From: Nocardioides piscis
Lineage (GTDB): Bacteria; Actinomycetota; Actinomycetes; Propionibacteriales; Nocardioidaceae
Reading direction: 5' to 3'
Assembly (NCBI RefSeq): GCF_011300215.1
Contig: NZ_CP049866.1
Coordinates: 3,225,001-3,289,000, forward strand
Length of the DNA stretch: 64,000 bases
Positions 52,621-61,442 of this stretch are shown piece by piece (within the stretch, counting starts at the first letter, position 1; each line of letters opens with the position of its first letter). The notes below the pieces were generated by a model, which made no database searches, was not told where the DNA came from, and saw nothing but the letters and a program-made list of their open reading frames with translations. Made by a program: the position numbers and the translations under genes.

Positions 52621-54750
52621 CTACTTCGTGGCTTCCATCATCTGGCGCAGCTCGCGCTTGAGGTCGTTGACCTCGTCGCGGATCCTGGCCGCCACCTCGA
52701 ACTGGAGCTCCGCGGCCGCCGTCTTCATCTGGTTGGTCAGCTCCTGGATGAGCTCGGCCAGGTCGGCGCTCGGGATGCCCGCGGTGTCGGGGTTGCGGGC
52801 GTGGATGCGCGACAGCGCCGGGGTCGGTGACTTGCCGGCCTTCACCCCGCCGGCCCGGCCCTTCTGGCCCACGTCGGCCCACGTCTGGAGCAGCTCCTGG
52901 GTGCTCTCGTCCTCGCGCGCCAGCATCTCGGTGATGTCGGCGATCTTCTTCCGCAGCGGCTGCGGGTCGATGCCGCGCTCGGTGTTGTAGGCCACCTGGA
53001 TGGCACGTCGGCGGTTGGTCTCGTCAATGGCTGCCGCCATGGAGGGAGTGATCTTGTCGGCATACATGTGGACCTGCCCCGAGACGTTGCGTGCGGCACG
53101 CCCGATCGTCTGGATCAACGACTTGTCGGAGCGCAGGAAGCCCTCCTTGTCGGCATCGAGGATCGCCACCAGGGACACCTCGGGCAGGTCGAGGCCCTCG
53201 CGGAGCAGGTTGATCCCGACGAGCACGTCGTATTCGCCCAGCCGCAGGTCTCGCAGCAGCTCGATCCGCTTGAGGGTGTCGATCTCGGAGTGGAGATAGC
53301 GCGTGCGGATGCCGGCGTCGAGGAGGTAGTCGGTGAGGTCCTCGGACATCTTCTTGGTCAGCGTCGTGACCAGGACCCGCTCCCCCTTGTCGGCCCGCTC
53401 GCGGATCTCGTGGATCAGGTCGTCGATCTGGCCCTTGGTCGGCTTGACGATCACCTCGGGGTCGATCAGGCCGGTCGGCCGGATGATCTGCTGCACCGTG
53501 TTGTCGATGCCACCGACCTTGTCGAGCTCGTAGTTGCCGGGAGTCGCCGAGAGATAGATGGTCTGACCGATCCGGGTCAGGAACTCCTCCCACTTCAACG
53601 GACGATTGTCCATCGCGCTCGGCAGCCGGAAGCCGTGATCGACCAGGTTGCGCTTGCGGGACATGTCGCCTTCGTACATTCCACCCACCTGCGGAACCGC
53701 GACGTGGGACTCGTCGATGACGAGCACGAAGTCCTCGGGGAAGTAGTCGAGCAGGGTGTTGGGCGCGGAGCCCGGGCTGCGTCCGTCCATGTGCATGGAG
53801 TAGTTCTCGATCCCCGAGCAGGATCCGACCTGGCGCATCATCTCGATGTCATAGGTGGTGCGCATCCGCAGCCGCTGGGCCTCGAGCAGCTTTCCCTGCC
53901 GCTCGAAGGTCGCCAGCTGGTCCTCCAGCTCGAGCTCGATCCCCCTGATCGCCCGCTCCATGCGCTCGGGTCCGGCGACGTAGTGGGTCGCGGGGAAGAC
54001 GTAGAGCTCGGTGTCGTCGGAGATCACCTCGCCGGTGATCGGGTGGAGCGTCATCAACCGTTCGACCTCGTCGCCGAAGAACTCCACGCGGACGGCGAGC
54101 TCTTCGTAGACCGGGAAGATCTCCAGGGTGTCGCCACGGACCCGGAAGGTGCCACGGGTGAAGGTCATGTCGTTGCGCGTGTACTGGATCTCGACGAGCC
54201 TGCGCAGGACGGCGTCTCGATCGTGTTCCTGCCCGACCTTGAGACGCAGCATGCGGTCGACGTATTCCTGCGGCGTGCCCAGGCCGTAGATGCAGGAGAC
54301 GGTCGAGACCACGATCGTGTCGCGCCTGGTCAGCAGGCTGTTGGTGGCGCTGTGCCGCAGCCGCTCGACCTCCTCGTTGATCGAGGAGTCCTTCTCGATG
54401 TAGGTGTCGGTCTGGGGGACGTAGGCCTCTGGTTGGTAGTAGTCGTAGTAGGAGACGAAGTATTCGATCGCGTTGTCGGGGAAGAGCTGTCGCAGCTCGT
54501 TGGCGAACTGTGCCGCCAGCGTCTTGTTGGGCTGGAGCACCAGGAGCGGGCGCTGGGCCTGCTCTGCGACCCAGGCCACTGTCGCGGTCTTGCCCGTGCC
54601 GGTCGCTCCCAGCAGCACGACGTCCTGCTCGCCGCCCGCGAGCCGCTTGGTGATCTCCTTGATGGCCGCCGGTTGGTCACCTGACGGCTCGTAGTCGGAG
54701 ACAACCTTGAAGGGGGCGATCCGGCGCTTGAGATCGGTGACTGGGCGCAT
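52621..54750 (-). CDS. uvrB: Excinuclease ABC subunit B (UvrB)
   Basis: A 709-residue DNA-repair helicase of nucleotide excision repair. Walker A is [14 protein letters not shown] near residue 46. The damage-probing hairpin is [12 protein letters not shown] near residue 101. Walker B is [16 protein letters not shown]. Helicase motifs such as [17 protein letters not shown] and the C-terminal UVR helix that binds UvrC ([17 protein letters not shown]) are all intact. ATG 54750 has a TAGGCT -10 (54757-54762, minus strand) 6 nt upstream, so the mRNA is probably leaderless. Confidence 0.97.
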   Translation of the reverse strand: MRPVTDLKRRIAPFKVVSDYEPSGDQPAAIKEITKRLAGGEQDVVLLGATGTGKTATVAWVAEQAQRPLLVLQPNKTLAAQFANELRQLFPDNAIEYFVSYYDYYQPEAYVPQTDTYIEKDSSINEEVERLRHSATNSLLTRRDTIVVSTVSCIYGLGTPQEYVDRMLRLKVGQEHDRDAVLRRLVEIQYTRNDMTFTRGTFRVRGDTLEIFPVYEELAVRVEFFGDEVERLMTLHPITGEVISDDTELYVFPATHYVAGPERMERAIRGIELELEDQLATFERQGKLLEAQRLRMRTTYDIEMMRQVGSCSGIENYSMHMDGRSPGSAPNTLLDYFPEDFVLVIDESHVAVPQVGGMYEGDMSRKRNLVDHGFRLPSAMDNRPLKWEEFLTRIGQTIYLSATPGNYELDKVGGIDNTVQQIIRPTGLIDPEVIVKPTKGQIDDLIHEIRERADKGERVLVTTLTKKMSEDLTDYLLDAGIRTRYLHSEIDTLKRIELLRDLRLGEYDVLVGINLLREGLDLPEVSLVAILDADKEGFLRSDKSLIQTIGRAARNVSGQVHMYADKITPSMAAAIDETNRRRAIQVAYNTERGIDPQPLRKKIADITEMLAREDESTQELLQTWADVGQKGRAGGVKAGKSPTPALSRIHARNPDTAGIPSADLAELIQELTNQMKTAAAELQFEVAARIRDEVNDLKRELRQMMEATK

Positions 54751-54810
54751 GCTTCGAGCCTACGGGGCAGCACCGACAACGTAATCCTGCTGTCGTTGGC
54801 CGCTCCTCGC

Positions 54811-54816
54811 TATGTT
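54811..54816 (+). promoter_or_regulatory. -10 element of a leaderless promoter (cardiolipin synthase)
   Basis: TATGTT is followed by 6 nt and GTG 54823. This argues against the earlier TTG 54796 as the start. Confidence 0.45.
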
Positions 54817-54822
54817 GTGCCC

Positions 54823-56067
54823 GTGACCCCCGCGCGCGTGCTGACCTATCTGCGCCGCGGGCTGCTTGCCTTCTTCGGTGTGCCCTTCCTGCTGGCGGTC
54901 GGGATGTCGGTGGTCGACTCCTATCGCCGGCGGGGGAAGAAGCCCAAGCCCTTCCCGGTCTCCCCTCCGCAGACGGTGTCCGTGGGCGACGGTGAGCTCA
55001 CGACCTACACCTACGGTCGCGACGTCTATGAAGACATGCTGGCGGCGATCGAAGGGGCCGAGAAGCAGATCCTCTTCGAGACCTACATCTGGAAGGGGGA
55101 CGAGGTCGGTGGCCGTTTCAAGGCGGCGCTGGCGGCGGCCGCCAGGCGCGGGGTCGAGGTCTACTGCGTCTACGACGGCTTCGCCAACCTCGTGGTCTCC
55201 CCCGGCTTCAAGCACTTCCCGCCCGGGATGCGGGTGCTCCGCTATCCCGTCTATGCGGCCGGCCTGAAGTTCTGGGACGTGAAGCGCTACGGACGCGACC
55301 ACCGCAAGATCCTCGTGGTCGACGACGAGGTCGCCTTCGTGGGCGGCTTCAACGTCGGCACGCCCTACGCCACCGAGTGGCGCGACACCCACGTCCGCGT
55401 GACCGGCCCCGAGGTGTGGGACCTCAAGCGCGCCTTCGCCGACTTCTGGAACCTCAACCGACGCCACCGCCTCGGCCGCAGCGAGCGACCGCTGCTCCTC
55501 GAGACCGCCTCGGAGTGGGAGCCCCGGGTGCGCATCCACCGCAACGTGCCACGGCTGTGGGTCTTCCCGATCCGCAACATGTATCTCGAGGCGATCAGCC
55601 GGGCCACCAAGAACGTGTGGCTCACCACTGCCTACTTCATCCCCGACGCCGACTTCGTCGACGCCCTGTGCCTGGCCGCTCGGCGCGGGGTGGACGTCCG
55701 CATCCTCCTTCCCCTCAAGTCCAACCACGTGGTCGCCGACTGGCTCTCGCGCGGCTACTACTCCCAGCTGCTCGAGGCCGGGGTCCGGGTCCTGCGCTAT
55801 CGCGACGCCATGGTGCATGCCAAGACCGCCACCATCGACGGCAGCTGGACCACCGTCGGGACGGCCAACATCGACCGGCTCAGCCTCAGCGGCAACTACG
55901 AGATCAACATCGAGGTCATCGACGAGGGGTTCGCCGAGGTGATGGAGAACATCTTCGCCACCGACCAGACCAACGCCCTCGAGCTCACACTGGGCGAGTG
56001 GGAGGCCCGCGACCTGCACCGCAAGTTCACCGAGGCCGTGCTGGCACCGCTGCGGCCCCTGTTGTGA
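54823..56067 (+). CDS. Phospholipase D-type cardiolipin synthase
   Basis: A 414-residue membrane enzyme of the PLD superfamily. The first HKD motif is RDHRKILVVDDEVAFVGGFN near residue 161. The second is VHAKTATIDGSWTTVGTANID near residue 335. One membrane helix (LLAFFGVPFLLAVGMSVV) lies at the N terminus. The layout fits bacterial cardiolipin synthase B/C types, which condense phosphatidylglycerol or related lipids. GTG 54823 is used because of the -10 just upstream. It is divergent from uvrB and convergent with the AlkA-like gene. Confidence 0.87.
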   Translation: MTPARVLTYLRRGLLAFFGVPFLLAVGMSVVDSYRRRGKKPKPFPVSPPQTVSVGDGELTTYTYGRDVYEDMLAAIEGAEKQILFETYIWKGDEVGGRFKAALAAAARRGVEVYCVYDGFANLVVSPGFKHFPPGMRVLRYPVYAAGLKFWDVKRYGRDHRKILVVDDEVAFVGGFNVGTPYATEWRDTHVRVTGPEVWDLKRAFADFWNLNRRHRLGRSERPLLLETASEWEPRVRIHRNVPRLWVFPIRNMYLEAISRATKNVWLTTAYFIPDADFVDALCLAARRGVDVRILLPLKSNHVVADWLSRGYYSQLLEAGVRVLRYRDAMVHAKTATIDGSWTTVGTANIDRLSLSGNYEINIEVIDEGFAEVMENIFATDQTNALELTLGEWEARDLHRKFTEAVLAPLRPLL

Positions 56068-56079
56068 GGCGTTGACCGC

Positions 56080-57003
56080 TCACCGCGTCGGCAGGTGGGT
56101 CGGCACGCTCATCCGCGGCCCCCGACGGGGGCGCGTGGGGCCGCCTGCCATCGCCATCGCGGCTGCCCTGCCCCGTTGGGGACGATAGGGCTCGAGGGCC
56201 TCAGCCATCTCCTCGTCGGTGATGTCGCGACCGAAGAGCGCCCAGCCGACCTGGTTGGCCAGGTGGTAGTCCCCGAAGCTCACGGCGTCCGGGTCGCCCA
56301 GCGCGCGCTGACGCACCTCGGCGCTGGTCCACACCCCGATCCCGGGCAGCGACGTGAGCCTGCGCTCGGCCTCGCCGGGGACCTCGACGATGCGCTCCAG
56401 CGAGGCCGCGACACGGACCGCCGTCACCACCGTGCGGGAGCGGGCGTGGTCCACACCCAGCCGCAACCACTCCCAGGACGGGATGGTGGCGATCACCGCC
56501 GGCTCGGGCTGCAGCCGCAGTCGCAGGGCCGCGACGGGTCCGGGCGCGGGCTCCCCGTGGCGTCGCACCAGCTCGCGAAAGGAGCCGAACGCCTGCTTGC
56601 CGGTGACCTTCTGCTCGAGGACCGACGGCACGAGTGACTCGATGACGATCCCGGTGCGGCCCAGGCGCCAGTGCGGCTGCTGCCTGAGCCCCTCGACCAC
56701 GGCGGGGTGGTGACCCTCGAATCCCCTGGGATCGTCGTCCGCCCCGAGCAGGGCCGGCAGCTGCTCCAGCGCCCAGGCGGCACCGGTTCCCCACGCCGTA
56801 CCGACGACCAGGCCCTCGCCCGGGCGTGACTGCACGCAGAGGGTGGCCGGGCCCGTCGGCGTGCGTGCGGCGCGCCAGATCCGTCCTGCCTCATCGACCT
56901 GTTGGGTCGGGTCACCGGCCCCGCGCCGCTGCTGGGCGAGCACGCGCGCGACCGGACACGGCCACGACGGGCGCCATTCCCGGGTCTGCGACTGCGACGG
57001 CAT
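56080..57003 (-). CDS. DNA-3-methyladenine glycosylase (AlkA-like, HhH-GPD)
   Basis: A 307-residue base-excision repair glycosylase. The helix-hairpin-helix is LTSLPGIGVWTSAEV near residue 217, and the catalytic aspartate lies in PDAVSFGDYHLAN. The segment SVLEQKVTGKQAFGSFREL is typical of the actinobacterial AlkA-like group. It removes alkylated purines. ATG 57003 lies 7 nt after a TACCGT -10 (57011-57016, minus strand). The Arg/Pro-rich last 30 residues are not part of the fold. It is divergent from kynA with 52 bp between the starts. Confidence 0.87.
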   Translation of the reverse strand: MPSQSQTREWRPSWPCPVARVLAQQRRGAGDPTQQVDEAGRIWRAARTPTGPATLCVQSRPGEGLVVGTAWGTGAAWALEQLPALLGADDDPRGFEGHHPAVVEGLRQQPHWRLGRTGIVIESLVPSVLEQKVTGKQAFGSFRELVRRHGEPAPGPVAALRLRLQPEPAVIATIPSWEWLRLGVDHARSRTVVTAVRVAASLERIVEVPGEAERRLTSLPGIGVWTSAEVRQRALGDPDAVSFGDYHLANQVGWALFGRDITDEEMAEALEPYRPQRGRAAAMAMAGGPTRPRRGPRMSVPTHLPTR

Positions 57004-57042
57004 GACTCGAACGGTAGGTCACGCCCCGGCGGCGGCTCGGGA

Positions 57043-57048
57043 TAGTTT
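57043..57048 (+). promoter_or_regulatory. -10 element of a leaderless promoter (kynA)
   Basis: TAGTTT is followed by 7 nt and ATG 57056, with no ribosome binding site in the gap. Confidence 0.5.
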
Positions 57049-57055
57049 GCTGGGC

Positions 57056-57901
57056 ATGGGCAACAAGCGAGACATCGAACCGAGCATCGAGCGAGACTTC
57101 AGCAGCCAGATGTCGTACGGCGACTACCTGCGCCTCGACCTCCTGCTGGCCGCCCAGCAGCCCCAGTCCGAGCCGCAGCTGCACGACGAGCTGCTCTTCA
57201 TCGTCCAGCACCAGACCTCCGAGCTGTGGCTCAAGCTGATGGTCCACGAGCTCCGGTCGGCGCGGTCGCTGCTGGCTCACGACGAGCTCGCCCCCGCGCT
57301 GAAGCGACTGGCCCGGATCAAGCACATCCAGCGCACGCTCACCGACCAGTGGTCGGTGCTGGCCACGCTCACGCCGAGTGAATACGCCGAGATCCGTCCG
57401 TTCCTGGCCACCTCCTCGGGCTTCCAGTCCGCGCAATATCGCGAGGTCGAGTTCCTGCTCGGCAACAAGGACGCCGACATGGTGAAGGTCTTCGACCACG
57501 ACCCGTCCGCACGCGACGAGCTGGCGACCCTGCTCACCGAGCCGTCGCTGTACGACGAGTTCCTCGCCTACCTCGCGCGGCGGGGCTACGCGGTGCCGGC
57601 CGACGTGCTGGACCGTGACGTGACACTCCCCCACACGTCCTCGACCGGACTCATCGACGTGTTCGCGGAGGTCTACGCCGCACCCGACGCCCATTGGGGC
57701 GTCTACGAGACCTGCGAGGAGCTCGTCGACGTCGAGGACAACTTCCAGCAGTGGCGCTTCCGACACCTGCAGGTCGTCCAGCGCGTCATCGGCCACAAGA
57801 CCGGCACTGGCGGCTCCTCGGGCGTCAGCTTCCTCCGCCGGGCCCTCGACCTGACCTTCTTCCCCGAGCTCTACGAGGTCCGCTCCCGCATCGGGGGCTG
57901 A
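57056..57901 (+). CDS. kynA: Tryptophan 2,3-dioxygenase
   Basis: A 281-residue haem dioxygenase that opens the indole ring of tryptophan to N-formylkynurenine. The N-terminal MSYGDYLRLD, the histidine in FIVQHQTSELWLKLM, SSGFQSAQYREVEFLLGNK and the C-terminal GHKTGTGGSSGVSFLR (haem and substrate contacts) are all present. ATG 57056 is fixed by the family start and by the -10 seven nucleotides upstream. No kynureninase or formamidase gene is next to it. The 3' end overlaps a convergent hypothetical gene by 31 nt. Confidence 0.95.
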   Translation: MGNKRDIEPSIERDFSSQMSYGDYLRLDLLLAAQQPQSEPQLHDELLFIVQHQTSELWLKLMVHELRSARSLLAHDELAPALKRLARIKHIQRTLTDQWSVLATLTPSEYAEIRPFLATSSGFQSAQYREVEFLLGNKDADMVKVFDHDPSARDELATLLTEPSLYDEFLAYLARRGYAVPADVLDRDVTLPHTSSTGLIDVFAEVYAAPDAHWGVYETCEELVDVEDNFQQWRFRHLQVVQRVIGHKTGTGGSSGVSFLRRALDLTFFPELYEVRSRIGG

Positions 57902-58518
57902 CCCGGTCGCTCGACGGTGGTGACGACGGACGTCACGGACGGCCGCCGAGGCACCGAGGAGAAGCCGAACCGGCAGGGCGGGTCGACAGGCGCGAGGCTG
58001 CCGAGCTGTTCGCCGCGCCAGTGGCCGGCGATCCCGGTGACGGCGCGCACCGACGTGGCGCCGTACCACTCCCTGCGGTCCTGGCCCGCCGTGCCGCGCG
58101 TGCGCACCCCACGCAGCACGAGCCGCGCCACGGGGTCGACGACGGCGCACCACAGGGGCGCCGTGGCCACCGCGCGTGGGACGAGCTCGAGCACCCGTCC
58201 GAGGAGGGTCCGCGGTCCCAGCGTGATGACCAGGCGCAGCGACGGCGAGTTGACCTGCCACCCGCTCGGGGTGTCGGTCACCGTGACGGGCTCGGTGACG
58301 TGCTCGTCGAAGCTGTAGGTCGCGGCCACGAACTCCCGCACCCGCTCATCCGGAGCGATGAGCACGCGGTGGCCCGAGCTGTCCTCGACCATCACGTCGC
58401 TGAACGCGCCCCACGGCCCGGCGTCCCACCTGCCCACCACCAGCCGCACCCCGCTGGTCGTGCCGACACCGGCGATCCGGCCGGTGAAGCGTTCGCGCAC
58501 CCGATCCATGCCGCCCAT
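57871..58518 (-). CDS. Conserved-looking hypothetical protein
   Basis: 215 residues, no family recognised. The sequence has strand-rich segments such as RVRERFTGRIAGVGTTSGVR, RWDAGPWGAFSDVMVEDSSG, HRVLIAPDERVREFVAATY and VNSPSLRLVITLGPRTLLG, and codon use typical of the window. That supports a real gene rather than a shadow. ATG 58518 is used; ATG 58509 is an alternative. The open frame continues upstream through the 22-bp repeat, which is not believable coding sequence. It is convergent with kynA and overlaps it by 31 nt. Confidence 0.6.
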   Translation of the reverse strand: MGGMDRVRERFTGRIAGVGTTSGVRLVVGRWDAGPWGAFSDVMVEDSSGHRVLIAPDERVREFVAATYSFDEHVTEPVTVTDTPSGWQVNSPSLRLVITLGPRTLLGRVLELVPRAVATAPLWCAVVDPVARLVLRGVRTRGTAGQDRREWYGATSVRAVTGIAGHWRGEQLGSLAPVDPPCRFGFSSVPRRPSVTSVVTTVERPGQPPMRERTS

Positions 58519-58534
58519 GCTCCCTGAGCACGCC

Positions 58535-58730
58535 CAGTCGGCGCGCACGGCACGCCCAGTCGGCGCGCACGGCACGCCCAGTCGGCGCGCACGGCACCCC
58601 CAGTCGGCGCGCACGGCACACCCAGTCGGCGCGCACGGCACACCCAGTCGGCGCGCACGGCACACCCAGTCGGCGCGCACGGCACACCCAGTCGGCGCGC
58701 ACGGCACACCCAGTCGGCGCGCAGGGCACC
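58535..58730. repeat. Nine tandem copies of a 22-bp unit
   Basis: CAGTCGGCGCGCA starts at 58535, 58557, 58579, 58601, 58623, 58645, 58667, 58689 and 58711, exactly 22 bp apart. The unit is CAGTCGGCGCGCACGGCA plus four bases that vary (CGCC, CCCC, CACC). A decayed copy follows, and two GCGCCGACTCGCA-like relics lie at 58744-58777. It occupies the 294-bp gap between the hypothetical gene and the DUF1905 gene. With no spacers it is not a CRISPR. Confidence 0.95.
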
Positions 58731-58812
58731 CCGTCGGCGCCCGCGCCGACTCGCAATGCGCTCCGCGCCGACTCGCAGGGGGTTGTCGGTGGGGCGGTGC
58801 AGACTGGGCGTC

Positions 58813-59118
58813 ATGGAGGAATGCACGTTCCAGGCGCCCCTGTGGCGCTGGGAGGGACCGGCTGCCTGGTTCTTCGCCACCCTCACCGAGGAGGCCAGCG
58901 AGCTCTGCCGCGACCGTCCTGAGCCACCGCGGGGCTTCGGGTCGGTCAAGGTCGAGGCGACCCTGTCCTCGGAGGCCGGTGTCACGACCTGGCAGACCTC
59001 GGTCTTTCCCGACAGCTCGAGCGGCCGGTTCCTGTTGCCGGTCAAGAAGTCGGTGCGAAAGCAGCACGACCTCGACGAGGGCGACCTGCTCGACCTGACC
59101 CTGGCCGTGGTCGGATGA
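58813..59118 (+). CDS. DUF1905 domain protein
   Basis: A 101-residue small beta-barrel protein. CTFQAPLWRWEGPAAWFFATL at the start and RFLLPVKKSVRKQHDLDEGD near the end are typical of DUF1905, a family of unknown function. ATG 58813 is the family start. The stop overlaps the ligB start by 4 nt (ATGA), so the two are co-translated. That pairing hints at a DNA-related role but does not prove one. Confidence 0.85.
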   Translation: MEECTFQAPLWRWEGPAAWFFATLTEEASELCRDRPEPPRGFGSVKVEATLSSEAGVTTWQTSVFPDSSSGRFLLPVKKSVRKQHDLDEGDLLDLTLAVVG

Positions 59119-60644
59119 GCGTCCTGCTGGCCGACGTGGTCGCCACCTCCGAGGCCGTCGCCTCGACCCGCTCGCGCAAGGCCAAGACCGAGGCGCTGGC
59201 GGCGCTGCTGCGGCGCGCCCGGGCCGAGGGTTCCAACCCTGACGACCTGGCCACGACGGTCGCCTACCTCTCGGGCACGCTGCGTCAACGTCGCACCGGT
59301 CTGGGGTGGCGCGGAGTGAGCGACCTGCCGCCGGCGGCCCCCGAGGCCACCCTGACCGTGGGCGAGGTGCATGCCGCCTTCGAGGCCCTCTCGGCCATCC
59401 ACGGCACGGGCTCGCAGGCCGCCCGCAAGGCAGCGGTGGACGACCTCTTCGGCCGGGCGACCGCCAACGAGCAGGCGTGGTTGCGCGCCGTGGTGACCGG
59501 CAACGTGCGCCAGGGCGCCCTCGACTCCAGCATCCAGGAGGCGGTCGCGCAGGTCGCCGACGTGCCGCTGGTCGCCGTCCGGCGGGCCGCGATGCTCTCC
59601 GGCAGCACCCTCGCGGCCGCGGCCGCCGCCTTCACCGACGGTGAGGCCGGGCTCGATGCGGTCACCCTCGAGGTCGGGCGGCCGGTGCAGCCGATGCTGG
59701 CCTCCAGCGCACCCGACGTCGTCGCCGCCATGGCCAAGGCCGTCGTCGGCGGGGCGGTCGTGATCGACGCCAAGCTCGACGGCATCCGCATCCAGGTACA
59801 CCGGCGCGGCGGGGACGTGCTGGTCGTGACGCGCAGCCTCGACGACATCACCGCTCGGTTGCCCGAGGTGGTGGAGGTGGTGCGCGCGCTGCCTGGCGGC
59901 GACGTCGTGCTCGACGGCGAGGCCCTGCTGATCGGGCCGCAGGGGCGGCCCCGTCCGTTCCAGGAGACCGCGTCGCGTACGGCGCAGCAGACCGGCGCCG
60001 CAGTCGTCCCCTTCTTCTTCGACCTGCTCCACCACGAGCAGCGTGACCTCCTCGACGCACCCACCGCCGAGCGGCTGCGGGCCCTCGACGCCTTGGTCCC
60101 ACCCGAGCACCGGGTCGACCGGCTCCTCACCGACGACGCCGGGGAGGCCGGTCGATTCGTCGAGACGATCCTGGGCCAGGGCCATGAGGGCGTGATCGTC
60201 AAGGATCCGGGAGCCGGCTATGCCGCCGGCCGACGCGGCTCCGCGTGGGTCAAGGTCAAGCCGGTGCACACCCTCGACCTGGTCGTGCTGGCGGTGGAGT
60301 GGGGCTCCGGTCGCCGGCAGGGGCTGCTGTCCAACATCCACCTCGGCGCGCGCGACCCCGAGTCGGGTGGGTTCGTGATGTTGGGCAAGACGTTCAAGGG
60401 GATGACCGACGAGATGCTGGCCTGGCAGACCGAGCGGTTCCTCGCCCTGGAGACGAGCCGGGCTGGGCACGTCGTGCACCTCCGCCCGGAACAGGTCGTC
60501 GAGATCGCGATCGACGGTCTTCAGCGCTCCACGCGCTATCCGGGCGGCGTCGCGCTGCGCTTCGCCCGCGTGGTGCGCTATCGCGACGACAAGACGGCGA
60601 GCCAGGCAGACACCCTGCAGGACGTGCTGGCGCTGAGCACCTGA
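59115..60644 (+). CDS. ligB: ATP-dependent DNA ligase LigB
   Basis: A 509-residue ATP-dependent ligase. The nucleotidyl lysine is Lys220 in IDAKLDGIRIQVHR (motif I). ETASRTAQQT, VPFFFDLL (motif III region), GHEGVIVKD (motif IV) and the SAWVKVKP motif V lysines follow. The alpha-helical DNA-binding domain fills the first 190 residues and an OB fold the last 120. The length and order fit mycobacterial LigB, a nonessential repair ligase. Confidence 0.93.
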   Translation: MSVLLADVVATSEAVASTRSRKAKTEALAALLRRARAEGSNPDDLATTVAYLSGTLRQRRTGLGWRGVSDLPPAAPEATLTVGEVHAAFEALSAIHGTGSQAARKAAVDDLFGRATANEQAWLRAVVTGNVRQGALDSSIQEAVAQVADVPLVAVRRAAMLSGSTLAAAAAAFTDGEAGLDAVTLEVGRPVQPMLASSAPDVVAAMAKAVVGGAVVIDAKLDGIRIQVHRRGGDVLVVTRSLDDITARLPEVVEVVRALPGGDVVLDGEALLIGPQGRPRPFQETASRTAQQTGAAVVPFFFDLLHHEQRDLLDAPTAERLRALDALVPPEHRVDRLLTDDAGEAGRFVETILGQGHEGVIVKDPGAGYAAGRRGSAWVKVKPVHTLDLVVLAVEWGSGRRQGLLSNIHLGARDPESGGFVMLGKTFKGMTDEMLAWQTERFLALETSRAGHVVHLRPEQVVEIAIDGLQRSTRYPGGVALRFARVVRYRDDKTASQADTLQDVLALST

Positions 60645-60661
60645 CAGCACCCGTCTAACAC

Positions 60662-60698
60662 GCGTCATACGCATGTGTAACGCCCCGTACACCGGGGC
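60662..60698. promoter_or_regulatory. Candidate operators in front of the TetR gene
   Basis: Two inverted repeats lie between the ligB stop and the regulator. GCGT-cat-ACGC is at 60662-60672, inside a stretch that starts ACAC and ends GTGT. GCCCCG-tacac-CGGGGC is at 60682-60698, directly before the -10. Either could be the autoregulatory site. Confidence 0.35.
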
Positions 60699-60704
60699 TA
60701 GAAT
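60699..60704 (+). promoter_or_regulatory. -10 element of a leaderless promoter (TetR regulator)
   Basis: TAGAAT is followed by 7 nt and ATG 60712, a close match to the consensus TANNNT spacing. Confidence 0.5.
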
Positions 60705-60711
60705 CAGCCTC

Positions 60712-61413
60712 ATGACGACCCCCGGCGACGCCGACGCCCCACGCATCGACGGCCGCCGCTCAGCCGCTGCCGCTCGCCGCAGGACCCGCGAGCGCGAGAT
60801 CCTCGAGGCCACCCGCGCCCTGTTCGACGCACGCGGCGTCCGGGACGCCCAGATCGAGGACATCGCCCAGGCTGTCGGCATCAACAGGGCGATCGTCTAT
60901 CGCCACTTCACCGGCAAGGAGGAGCTCTTCGCCCTCACGCTCGTCGGCTACCTCGACGAGCTTCGTCTGATCCTGGAGGAGCTCGTCGCCACCCCCCGCA
61001 GGGCCGAGGAACAGCTGAGCGTCACCATCGCCGCGTTCGTCGACTACGGGCTCGACCACCCCGCGTTCGTCGACTGCGCCCAGGTCCTGATGCGCCGCAC
61101 CGGCCCCGAGCTGCTCGAGGAGATCAGCGAGAGCGCCATGTTCCGGCTCGGCCGGGCCATCTCCGGCTGCCTCTCGGTCCTGGCGAGCGTGCTCAACGAG
61201 GGGGTGACGTCGGGTGAGTTCCGCGTCGCCGACACGACCCTGCTCGCCAACCAGCTCTATGCCAGCGGTCTCGGCGCCCTCCAGCTCGCCCGCGTGGGGA
61301 TGCTGGTCAGCGAGGCTGCGCCAGGGATCCCACGGATCCACCGGGTCTCGGGCGAGCAGGTGAAGGCCTACCTGATCACCTCCGCGCTGGCCGTCGCGCG
61401 CGAGAGCGGCTGA
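60712..61413 (+). CDS. TetR-family transcriptional regulator
   Basis: A 233-residue regulator. The helix-turn-helix is GVRDAQIEDIAQAVGINRAIVYRHFTGKEELF (residues about 43-74, quoted in key parts). The C-terminal domain is helical, with FVDYGLDHPAFVDCAQVLMRR as its ligand-side segment. ATG 60712 is fixed by the -10 seven nucleotides upstream. It differs from both KstR and KstR2. The target is unknown; the convergent disulfide reductase is not an obvious one. Confidence 0.85.
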   Translation: MTTPGDADAPRIDGRRSAAAARRRTREREILEATRALFDARGVRDAQIEDIAQAVGINRAIVYRHFTGKEELFALTLVGYLDELRLILEELVATPRRAEEQLSVTIAAFVDYGLDHPAFVDCAQVLMRRTGPELLEEISESAMFRLGRAISGCLSVLASVLNEGVTSGEFRVADTTLLANQLYASGLGALQLARVGMLVSEAAPGIPRIHRVSGEQVKAYLITSALAVARESG

Positions 61414-61414
61414 C

Positions 61415-61436
61415 GCCTGCCTGACGTCAGGCAGGC
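61415..61436. terminator. 22-bp perfect palindrome between convergent genes
   Basis: GCCTGCCTGAC and its exact complement meet at 61425/61426. It lies 2 nt after the TetR stop and 7 nt from the reductase stop. A bidirectional terminator is the simplest reading; no T-run is present. Confidence 0.55.
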
Positions 61437-61442
61437 ACGGGG

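Noticed and set aside
58535..58730. CRISPR array
   Set aside because: The 22-bp units are directly adjacent, with no unique spacers, and no cas gene is in the window.
58392..60884. An 830-codon open frame on the minus strand
   Set aside because: It is antisense to ligB and DUF1905 and runs through the non-coding 22-bp repeat; no family sequence is visible.
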